Assembly: GCF_965363235.1 (NCBI RefSeq) | Contig: NC_134851.1 | Span: forward strand, 52,704,833-52,768,832 | Origin: Mytilus galloprovincialis | Taxonomy: Eukaryota > Mollusca > Bivalvia > Mytilida > Mytilidae | Reading direction: 5' to 3' | Length of the DNA stretch: 64,000 nt | Part shown: positions 32,601 through 44,600 of the stretch, piece by piece | How the letters are laid out: each line of letters begins with the position of its first letter | Position numbering within the stretch: the first letter of the stretch is position 1 | Made by a program: the position numbers and the translations under genes | Notes under the pieces: model-generated | Databases searched by the model: none | Told to the model about the DNA's origin: nothing | Seen by the model: only the letters and a program-made list of their open reading frames with translations

Positions 32601-35600
32601 AGCCAGCAAGCTAGCCTACCAAAGTTTTACTCTACAAGCATTAGAAAATTAGCTGTAACTTCTGTCTTACTTTTTGACATTCGTTTGTAAAAGGGAAGCT
32701 AATAAGGAAAGTTTTTAATTAAAAAATTAGAGTGGAATGTGTCATTGCGGCCAAAAATATAAATGACAATTTTCTTTGTGAACACTGGTTTGATCCGCCT
32801 GATGCAAAGAAACGTAATTATCAATCTATGCATAATGATAATAAGAAGATGGTTTTTTTTTATGGTATTGACTTTTAAATTTGAACTTTTGTGGATAGTT
32901 GTCTCATTGACAATCTACTTATTTTCATATCGTATAGGGTTAACATAGAAATATGACAAATCTGACAGATAGTCCCTTGCTTAGACAGAGTGGCACTGAC
33001 TGACAAAGAGAGGCCGACTCCAGTTATTCCCTGTATAATCAACCAATGAGCCACCCCTAAATTCGACTCTCTATAATCATCCCATCAACCAAATACTTTA
33101 AAACATATTATTTAGTATTTAAGAAACAGACAAAACCATGAAAATAAAGTTAATATAAAATAAAATCCTCCGATGAGCGCAGCCTGATACGACCACAGAG
33201 GACGAACCCTGAGCAGTTTGGGCAAATTTGGACAAAAACACTAAGCTTGATACTGTCTGAATTTGGATTGTGATCAAATTTTTGACATATTATAGGTTTC
33301 TGACACAAAATAAACGTGGTCAAAGATCTTACAAATCTATCTCAAATATTGTCAGTGTGCAATTGAAGCTTTCATCTTGAAACTTTTCAAAAAATTGAAA
33401 TTTGAAAAAATAAATATGAATCCCTTAAAAAAGTTTTAAACAAAAAATCTCCCCCCCCCCAACTTATCGAAACCCCCCTTGGAACAATAACCCCAAAACT
33501 CAATCCCAGCCTTTCCTTTGTAGTATGTAGTACAATTTCAGAGAGATCCATAGTCCATACACTAAAACACAATTATTGTCTAAATTCTAGAAAAATGCTT
33601 CTTCTGGCCCTTTTTAGGCCCCTAATTCCTACATGTTTGAGGCAATTAACCCCAAACTCAATCCCAGTCTTCCCTTTGTTATATGGAACATTGTGTCACA
33701 ATTTCAGAGAGATCCATACACACAAGTTATTGTCTGGAAACTAGAAAAAGCTGGGGTTTTTTTGTCCCTTAATTCCAAAACTATTGACCCCATAACCCCT
33801 TAAATTAATCCCAACCTTCTACTTGTGGTATTTAACTTACCACGATTGTACTACGTTCATACCGCGATCTTACTACGTTCTCAGTTCTAACGTCAACATC
33901 GTGTTCCATATCAATACAGTTCCATTCCTTCTTTTTCTGATTAATACCTAGATTTCTCGGAAACAATACAGTCATACCACCAAAATCTACTAGAACACGT
34001 GGGCGTGGTGGTAGCGGTTGTTGTAGAGGCAGAGGGAGCTCTGATAGTAACGAATCCTGATCAAGCAGAGATGTCAGACCGACCAATCAATACAACCTAA
34101 ATTACAACCTATTGCTTTTCCATTAAGCTCAAATGACGATTTTTTTAGTGAACAGTAGCAGAGATGACACAGATGTATCAATAAATATAGGAAGATGCGG
34201 TATGAGTGCCAATGAGACAACTCTCCGTCCAAGTTCACAATTCACAAAAAAAAAACCTAAAGGCCTTCAACACGGAGCCTTGGCTCACACCGAACAGCAA
34301 GCCATAAAGGACCCAAAAATAACTAGTGTAAATCCATTTAAACGGGAAAACCAACGGTCTTATCTATATAAAAACGAGAACCATGTTTGAGCCGTTAGAG
34401 CTAATAAATAATTTCATACAGACTAACCAAATCTAGGGAGCTGTTTATATATATATATTTTATGTGAAAGTGACAATGAGAATGATGGTCGTAGTATGAA
34501 CGTAGTCAGGTCGTAAGAAGAGCGTGATGAGGACGGCAAGGGCGTGCTAGAATCGTACTATGCATGGTCGTGAACAGCGTGGTATAGTCGTTGTGGAAGA
34601 GTAGTTGGGTCGCGGTGAGAACGTGCTGGTCGTAGTAAGGTCGTAATAACGTCGCTGTGAGATCGTAGCGCAGTCTCTCCAAATAGAATCACGCTTTCGC
34701 TGCGCTCTCGCCACGATGGTACAGCGATCTTTGTGATCTTACTACGATCTTAGTGCGCTCTCACTACGCTTCTACTACGACCTGATTTCGACACGACCGC
34801 ACCACGATTGTTTTGAACATGTTCAAAGTTGGCCACGCTCACCACAATCTTAAAGACCTCACCACGACCGTGATACGACCTCACTGCGATCTACACGATC
34901 GTACTACGATCATCAAAATTTTAATTTTTTTTACAGTAGTGCGATCGTGGCCTAGTGGGACTGCGGTATTAGGTATTCAATTTTATCACTTAATGTATTT
35001 TAAATGTTCATCCTTTTCGAATGGAGCATACCTCACCAAGGTATTCATGACCAAAACAAACTTTTACAGTGCGATTTCCTCAAGTAACCAGCATTAACAC
35101 AAAAAGCACTCATTATGTCATATTTGAACATTTCGCACTTACCTAGTTCGCACTCCAAATTGGTTGTTGCGAGTGCTCTTACAAAGTTCATACACGTTCT
35201 GTTAAAGGTACTGTAAAATGGATCATTCGTTGGCAATGGAATTGGAAAACAATTTCGCCTGATTAATGAAAGTAAAAGACAGATGTAAGATATTATGTTT
35301 TATTCTGGTCTGAGACAGGGTATATAATGTGACTATATCCCGGTTTAGAGTTTATATTCCCTGAGCCGTAGACCAAACTTTTGAAGTCGAAATAAATAAA
35401 ACGTTATCACGCCTCAAAAGAAGACGAATCATTATCTAAACTCGGCTAAGTAAAAGTTAAACAGCTGTAAATGTTTAATCAAATATAAACAATATTTCAT
35501 CATGGAAGTATGTCATTTCTACATATTTCTTATGTCTTTGATTTCAATCTTAATGAGACAAACCCGTTCCCCTAAAACAAAATAGTCCCCTTTCTATTAT

Positions 35601-38600
35601 GGATGTATTGTGCACATTATTGAAGACCGTACAGTGACTTAGTTCTTTAGATCGTTCTGAAGAGCATTTTCATTGAATTCATAAACTAAAAGGATTGCTA
35701 TCTGTGTTTTCAGATTTTGGGATGTTTTTTGAATATGTAAAACAAAACAATTTGAAAGAAGCGGAAATTTAACTGTACATATTTCATATGAAGTATTGTT
35801 ATTTTAAATATCCATAACATATTTTACCTTTGTGGAGACGCACAGCAGTTAAGATTGGACAAATATCTTCCTGAAATGGATAAAACAAAACTATAGATAA
35901 CATGTTTCTGTTTCAAATTGAGTTTGTAATTTCAATTTAAACAACATTTTGGTTACTTGATCTTGATTTTGTCTTTCTGCAAGATATGGCGTTCTTTAAA
36001 GTAATAAACTAATGTTTCGAATACGTTAAATTGCAACACAACCAATTAATAATGCTTTGAATAGATTCGACAATACCTAAAGGGTGGATGGATGATTCAG
36101 CATCCAAGTATCAAAATTCAACAGACAAACGTTAATACACAAAACTATTTTGTAATGTCGCAAGACTGAACTACTCATTTTGTTAAGTTTTCTTATATGC
36201 TAGTACATTGTATTGATTGAGCACTGTGATAGTTGTTTCATTTGTTTCGAGATCGATGAATGAATAATTTGCCTTATAACTTCGTTTGTACAATATAATG
36301 CATTAATCACATTAGCACTTTAAGGCTTTTTTATTTTGCTGAGAGTTGTAATTTTTGTGTCGATAAAAGGAAGTATATATCAAAGGCGTCAAAGCAAAGA
36401 GTCGAAGACAGAAGACACCATGTAATAATAACAGTGCATTAAATACTACACAGAAGGCTAAAATTTGAACAACACGAACCCCACCAAAATCGTGATAAAT
36501 CTCCAGTACAGGAGAAGGACAGCAGTTCCTGTTCCACCAGAGGCACCCGTTGTGTAACTCAGACATTTGTTAATAGGAATATGGAGATGTGGTGTAACAC
36601 AAGTTTCTATCAATTCAAAAGACATTTATACGTGTTATAAATTAACTTTCTAAAAGGTAAGATGTAAATATGAATTAGAAAAAAAACCCAGATAAAGTGA
36701 TAACGCAACCAAGATGGTCAACTTAATAGAATGCTGGAGAAGGACAGCAGTTCCTGTTTCACTAGATGCACCCGGTGTGCTACTCAGACACATGTTAATT
36801 GGAATAAGGAGATGCGGTGTTACATAAGTTTCAATAAATTCAAAAGACATTTATAAGTGTTATACATTAAATTTCTAAAAGGTAAGATGTAAATGTGAAT
36901 TAGAATAAAAAATACAGATGAAGTGATAACACAACCAAGATGGTCAACTTAATAGAATGCTGGAGAAGGACAGCAGTTCCTGTTTCACTAGATGCACCCG
37001 GTGTGCTACTCAGACACATGTTCATTGGAATAAGGAGATGCAGTGTTACATAAGTTTCAATAAATTCAAAAGACATTTATAAGTGTTATACATTAAATTT
37101 CTAAAAGGTAAGATGTAAAAGTGAATTAGAATAAAAAATACAGATGAAGTGATAACACAACCAAGATGGTCAACTTAATAGAATGCTGGAGAAGGACAGC
37201 AGTTCCTGTTTCACTAGATGCACCCGGTGTGCTACTCAGACACATGTTAATTGGAATAAGGAGATGCGGTGTTACATAAGTTTCAATAAATTCAAAAGAC
37301 ATTTATAAGTGTTATACATTAAATTTCTAAAAGGTAAGATGTAAATGTGAATTAGAATAAAAAATACAGATGAAGTGATAACACAACCAAGATGGTCAAC
37401 TTAATAGAATGCTGGAGAAGGACAGCAGTTCCTGTTTCACTAGATGCACCCGGTGTGCTACTCAGACACATGTTAATTGGAATAAGAAGATGCAGTGTTA
37501 CATAAGTTTCAATAAATTCAAAAGACATTTATAAGTGTTATACATTAAATTTCTAAAAGGTAAGATGTAAATGTGAATTAGAATAAAAAATACAGATGAA
37601 GTGATAACACAACCAAGATGGTCAACTTAATAGAATGCTGGAGAAGGACAGCAGTTCCTGTTTCACTAGATACACCCGGTGTGCTACTCATACACATGTT
37701 AATTGGAATAAGGAGATGCGGTGTTACATAAGTTTCAATAAATTCAAAAGACATTTATAAGTGTTATACATTAAATTTCTAAAAGGTAAGATGTAAATGT
37801 GAATTAGAATAAAAAATACAGATGAAGTGATAACACAACCAAGATGGTCAACTTAATAGAGTGGTGATGCAGGCTAAAGAGAATTGTCAGTCTCTCAACT
37901 ATTTACCTTTAGACAAAGCATTCATCTGTATATCATGACTGACAAACTGGCCAAACTCCATACTGAAATGGCTCAAATCGTCCATCTGAGTGGTCGAATC
38001 ACTGACGGTGTGAACTTTGACACTGATGTCTCTAGCTAGAGGGAGGGGGTCACCAAATACATCAGTGGCTCTTGGATCATCCAAACCTAGGAAATTGAAA
38101 ACTTTGCTTTTTATTAATTATATACAAAATTTTAAGAAGTTTAAGGCTTTTTGAGGAATACATTATTTGAAAAGTATGTAGAGGGTTCAACCTTAAGAAT
38201 GCATGTTTTTATGAACGCAGTAATAAAAGGAAATTCTTATTTCATAGTGTATCAACTAAACTGCGATTCAGCTAAATCCATAAATGTTTTAATAAGATAT
38301 GACAAAAGTACTGTGAACAAAAACATTGATTATTTGTCTTGGGCTTTGTGGTAGTAAAAAGATTACCTATGTAAAATATGCACTGTTAGTAGTTATTAGG
38401 TTTTTTTTCATGTAATAAAAAAGTAAACAAAGTAATGTGTACTTTTATCATAATACAAAAGTAAACAACATTGAATTTTATCATATGCTTAGTATGAAAA
38501 CGAACATTAAAATGATTCGGGGGACTTTTTTTATTCTTATTTTTCAAAAGGTAGATTTATTATGAATTATTCATGAATTTGATATGACTTTCTTAAGCTG

Positions 38601-41600
38601 GATTAAAATTCTTTTTATTGACAATCAAACTGAATTTCTAATAACAAAGCAATCTATACTAACCATCCTCATAAAAACTTGGTATAAACCTTTCAAAAGG
38701 TGTATGGGACTTCCCCCATAATGGGTTAGCCACGTTATTACATGAACCATCAGCTGTTCTATATTTATTCGTCGGGTCACATTGTACTGCCCCAAAAGGA
38801 CAACGTGTTTGTTTCTTTATTTTGTTAAGAACACTGTCTGGTATTTGCTCCAAGACCTTTCTACGCTGGCTTTTATCAATTTTTAACCTAAAAGAAAAGG
38901 GCAATAGTGTAAGAGTCGTAAATGTAACGACTAACTTTGAATGGGCAGTATAGCGGTTGGAAGCAAACTAGCAGAATATAGCTTGTTTTTTTTTTAGTGA
39001 TTAGCGGTTTGAATCCCTACATATATTGCCGTCGAGGTATATGTGTGCTATGCTCGTTGTTTGGTTGCTCTCCAATTCACGTATATCCAAGCATCTTTCA
39101 TTCAGAATTATCCGCATATATATATTAAACCATACTACAGTTGCTAAAGATTATGTAAAAAAAAGGAGTCCTAGATGACGAATTCCATTTCTTGTTGTAT
39201 TGTGACATTAATATATCATTGCGTTCTAATTTGTTGGCTTATCTAAAAGACTATGTACCATCATTTCAACATCTTGATGAATTTAATAAACTAAAACACA
39301 TTCTAAACCCAATTCCTGAACTTGTTTGTCATATTGGAGTCTTCATTAAGCAGTCTTTAGAACTGATGGGGTCAGACCCATGTCAGACAAGCTCATGATT
39401 GTGTTTTATACATAAATTTATGATTGAACTTTTAAAATATGTTCTATTATATTGTATTGTATTTTATTGTATTGCATTGTATTTAAAAGGTATATTTGTT
39501 TGTTTGTATTGCTTGACCCTTATGGGTGTAATTTTGCAATAAAGATTATTATTATTATTAAAACTATAGGATCGATAGAATCATATTCAAAACAGTGTAG
39601 CTGTGGCCATTGATTGACGACCTTAAATTATCCTATTGACTGGGGCAGATTAGGTGAACGTGTGTCCGTAACGACAACTGCTCACTACTTACTTATTACG
39701 GTGGGGTCACCAAAGGTTTTTAACGCCTTTAATATTAAAATAATTCGAAAAATTAATCAGGAATAACTTTATGTTTTGATTTATATTATTGATTAGTTTT
39801 TCTAATTTCTTTATTTAGGTGTTGAGAACCTTTTGTGACCCCACAGTTTAAGTGCCTTTAACAAGTACATAGTGAGCAGCGGTTGTTACAGACAAACGTT
39901 CACATAATCTGTCCCAGTCAATGGGATAATTTGAGGTCGTCAATCAATGGCCACAGCTACACTGTTTTGAATATGATTCTATTTAGAAAACACAATTGAA
40001 CTTTATATATTCTTGTATTACTGTTATATGCAGGAATCAGTTGTGTACTAAAGTGAAAATTAAAATAGCATTTTACATACAGGAAACAGTACAAGAGAGA
40101 AAATAAAATTGGCATGTGTAGCAACAAAAGTAAACGAATATTAAATCAGCAATAAAAAACCCTCTTCACCCCAAATATCAAAGGGTTGTCCCCAAATCAT
40201 CAGAATGTTGTTTCATATGACTTTAACTAGACTAGTATTAGAAAGTAACGTTAACTTGTCACATTTACATACCCACGAATTGTCATTTCTTACGCCATGC
40301 AGATGATATTTTCTGCAATTTCTTTTTTATCCGTTAAGAAATTAGGCATAATTGCCTAAATATACTCTTGCGTGAAATAAAACTGTAAAGAAATCAGATT
40401 AAGGGACAAGAAAACGCAAAGTTAATTCGAAATCGTTGCAGAATTTGCCCTTAAACTTTTTTAACTGTATGTATTTTCGTCCAATTGGCTGTGATAGCAT
40501 GTATTTAACCATTTTTCTTTCTTTTAATAGACAAGTTGCTTTTGAAAGTATGTTTGCTCCTTCACTTATCAAAATATTAAGAATCGCCAGTAGCGAGTCA
40601 TATTACGCCCGTTTTGTTACCCAAGACTCGGCAGTGGTGTTTAAAACGAAGCAGGCGGAAGGCAAAATAAATTTCGAATCCCATCAAAATCAAAAGTTCC
40701 GGAAGTGCAAAACGATAACTAGTGAAAGGAAATATCAAGTTGACCATAGATAGTGAAAAGGAATATCAAGTTGACCATAAATAGTGAAATACTTCAGATC
40801 GCTATTATACATAAAAAAAAACTACATAATTTAATATATACACCTCTGCGTAGGAACTATTTTGTTTTCAATGTGTATTACTTGCCAGAATGTTCTTATT
40901 GACCTGGCCCGATTTGGTGGCGATATATCTTACTAAATCTATCCGATTTATTTTGCAAAGAATTCTGCTCAAACCGGTGCTAAGAACACGGTCTGACTTT
41001 AAACCTACAGTGAGGTCAGAGTTTTTTGCTCAGTGTTGAAGGCATCATTGTAACTTTGAAATGAAGAACAGCAATATAATCGCTGTTCCTTTGCATTGCG
41101 AGTGTTTTAGCTTTGCATTTACTGATTTTGTGTTCTGGATGGATCACAACTATTCTTAACCATTTCGTTTGTGGGTTTTTCCTACACCGAATACATGTAG
41201 TTTGCTACTTTTTTAAACAACTTTTAACGCTAATCATCATGCAAAACTTACTTTTCCACGGCATTCTTTGCAGTTTCTATCACGACCTGGGCATTTTCAC
41301 TTATTTCTATGGCTTCGAGACTGGTAAGTAGATGCGGACCGAAACCTTCTGTCTGGATATCTGGTGTATCAAATTCTGAATAAAACAATGGGTTTCTGAA
41401 TTATTTCTGTATTGTTTTTATATAATTTAAAAACAACGAGCATGTAGATGTTCCACCTAATTTTCCATTAAAAAAAGAGATTTCTAGTATTATTTTAATT
41501 AGTCTAATTAGTAACAGAGCAAGTGCGGTCTGTAAAAAATGATTTTTTACGTTGTTTTCTACTTAATATCAAGAGTGGGGCTTTAAACACTCAAGACAGT

Positions 41601-44600
41601 ATTAAAATCCCTCTCATTATCACGTGCATGCCCTAAACCCCGGACAATACTTTGTAAGATTTTGGCTTTATTCAAATCCTATATGTTGTTTCTTACCTTC
41701 ATACAATTTCTGTAACTTTCTTTAATTGGGGCTTCTAAGATTTATTAAAACATGCTGCTGTATATATTGATAAATATATATTAATATATACGAGTCCATA
41801 GAAAGCAAGCAACCAATCCATAATAAAGAAAATATTTTTTAGAATGGTCGAAAGTAAAGGGATGTAAATGTTTAACTGTATTACTTCTCAATGATTGTTC
41901 CGTCCTATCATCTTTCCTGACTTGAACGGTAGCTGTCTTTAATGCTGTTTCTATAACCTTTCTTGAAGGCGCTTTTGGGGTTACGTCTATTTTTGAAATT
42001 CCAGAGATGGCAATGTTCCCGATTGAGTTTATGTCAACTCGATTTCCTGGTCTTATTCCTGGTCGTACTTCTGGTCTTACTCCTGGTCTTACTCCTGGCC
42101 TTTGTCCCGGCCTTTGCTGTGGACCTGTTATACCTTGTATGCTTATTTGCTCCAGTGTGCCTTTCATCAGAGCGTTTAGATTGGCCTGAAGACATCCTGC
42201 TGGTCCTAGGATGGATAACAGTACTAATAATGCAAATAGTTGATTCTGATTCCTAAAGCATACAAAAATAAATGAGTCCAGTGAGAGTATTGAAATTAAC
42301 GTTTTATGAAATAACGATATAAAAAATAAGCTATCCGATTTAAGGTCAAGTATACATAATGGGGATTTTATAAAACTGTGTATTTATTTACAAGTCATTG
42401 AACTGCATCAGCGAAATAGATATGTAGCATTCGTACTCACACAGATTTAATCATTCAAAAAGGTTTAAAACGATGGATGTATAAATGGCCACCTCTCTAG
42501 CTGTTGACGTAGTAAAACGGTTGTTCACAAATGAAATATTCCTAGATAGGCAGGAGGTATTTTTGCAGTCATTTATATGAAAGCCTATTGTGATCAGTAT
42601 GAAAAGATCGGCAAGCGCCCTGATAAATAAATTCTCGATAAAAGTTTTTAGTTTTAGTATAATAGGCCTCTAAATTAAGATGTTATTTTTAAACAAATTT
42701 ATGTGTACCGATAATGTATTATAGAATATATAATACCATAGATGTAATATCCATAGATGAAGCTCAACCCTGACTTCAAAGGTTCTATGTGCGTTGTAAT
42801 GGCTTTCATATCTGATAATGACATGAACCAGTTGGTCATTGAGATGCAGATTGACAATCAGGACAATAGAAAACTGACAATTCAAACCTACTTAGCAATT
42901 AAACATGCTAAAAATCAGAAAGAAGCAAAACTCAAAATATATATTTTATATTGACTTGATTATAAAAAAATAATATTTGTTTAGATAAAACAATATAACA
43001 AAATATTCTCGAAAAGAAACTAATAAAGAAATGTGAATATTATTCTTTTTTAGGTAGAACTTCCGTTTTCATTATATTTATATTTTTAGATTTTATATAA
43101 AATCTTTATCTTTAAAATGTATGCTTACTTTTATAAGCAAGTTTATTGAACATATAATTGTTAGAAAACATTGAACAAGTTAAAAATATGTATGCTCCAA
43201 AAAGTATTTTCCATGCCTTGTATGTTTTGTTATTTCATGCATGCACTAAATTCTTAAAACTCTTTACTTATAAGGTCCGAGTACACAGTTATTTCGTAGT
43301 GCATTTCCTTTAGACAATAAATGGAAATAAAAAAAAATCCCACCTGCGCTTTCTCCATAATATTTTTACAGTGTGTTGTACTACTTTTGGGACAAACTAT
43401 ATCAAAATTATAGAAAACTTCATCAGCTCTAACTCAAAATATGGACAATTTTATGTGAAGGGGGGCTTGAAATCTTTTGACAGCTTCCGAAATGCTAATT
43501 TTTGACCTTTTTCATCTGGACCAAATCACTACTTTACATTATATTTCATGAATCAAATTTTTTTACAGTGTAATTTTATCCCCCTTCTTGCTACTTGAGG
43601 CATAAAACATAAATAAATAAATTTGGAAGGGGTATAAAAAAAATTGACAAGTAACACACTGTCCACAGTAGGGACTATATTCGTGGACAACGAAAAATCA
43701 AGGGACGATAACTGTGTACTCGGACCATAAATACATATTTCATAAACATCATGAATGAAATTATTATAATTTTTGTAATTATCCAAAAAATATATAAAAT
43801 ACATCTATGATTTAGCAACTAACTTATTCTGTAAAATATAAAAATGGTTTGAAAAAGACAATTTCTCTTCTAAAACTGTAGAAAAACTGATGAAAAAAAG
43901 AAAATAATGTACTTTCTGCTTATTTTTTCCCCCAAATTCGACGCAGTTCGACACTTTAATGAAGCATATCAAAGAAAAGGTGTATTTTAGAAGTTCAACA
44001 ACGTGCTATTCCCATTTTCAGGAACTTAGGCAGCAACCATTTGATTTTCTGGGGGGCGAAAAAAAAGCTTGTCCGGAAAAAAAATCCATTTTTTGACCAT
44101 TTTACAAATGTTTTATTTGTCTGTCCAGTGCGCTAAAAATAGACATAATTTAACAACAGAAGGGACATAGCTCGAGAAGACATTTAAGAAAATCTATTAC
44201 GCTGTACTGGTCAATGAGATCAACAGATAAGAGATGTGACTAGAGTTACTTGATTGAATACAACACACATAAAACATCAGACAGTCAATATTTGGTCATG
44301 GTTCTTTTTATCTAACCATGGAAGTATTATATTGACATCTATGATAATACTATGCAACAAAATAATGTAAGTTACCGAATATATAAACATTCTTTGTAAA
44401 TAGAATAAAGAAAATAATTCATGTACTCATAATTGCGGGAATTAATTAAGAAAAATAAGATTGTAATTTCAGAACGAATAAATGAACAATGCATGAAAAG
44501 CAACGATTTTTGTGATTTTTTTTTTAGCAAATAGCATTCACATAAAATTTAAACTTGTATATATATTTTTTTAAGTAAGTATAATTTTTGTGTAACAGTA

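Larger units (their letters stand above)
30769..34963. mobile_element. 4.2-kb inverted-repeat element filling peroxidase intron 7
   Basis: The 25-bp ends match at 24 positions as inverted repeats, starting CAGTCCCACTAG and continuing CCACGATCGCAC. Inside both ends are long degenerate arrays built on CACGATC / TACTACGAT (30780-30950 and 34640-34920). The opposite orientation (CGTAGTA) occurs at 34475-34640. The interior holds older repeats: a roughly 165-bp unit present about twice (33470-33800), an inverted-repeat piece (32388-32660) and a family B copy (34186-34390). Short frames at 30964-31311 and 33832-34086 on the minus strand show no transposase. No clear target duplication was found, so the superfamily is open. 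Confidence 0.75.

Noticed and set aside
33832..34086. 84-codon minus-strand frame with a Pro/Leu-rich start and [13 protein letters not shown]
   Set aside because: Possibly a piece of a protein carried by the 4.2-kb element, but there are no splice signals or recognisable domain.
36503..37858. CRISPR-like array
   Set aside because: Units are 226 bp and similar along their whole length, with no short repeat plus variable spacer. The setting is a eukaryotic intron.
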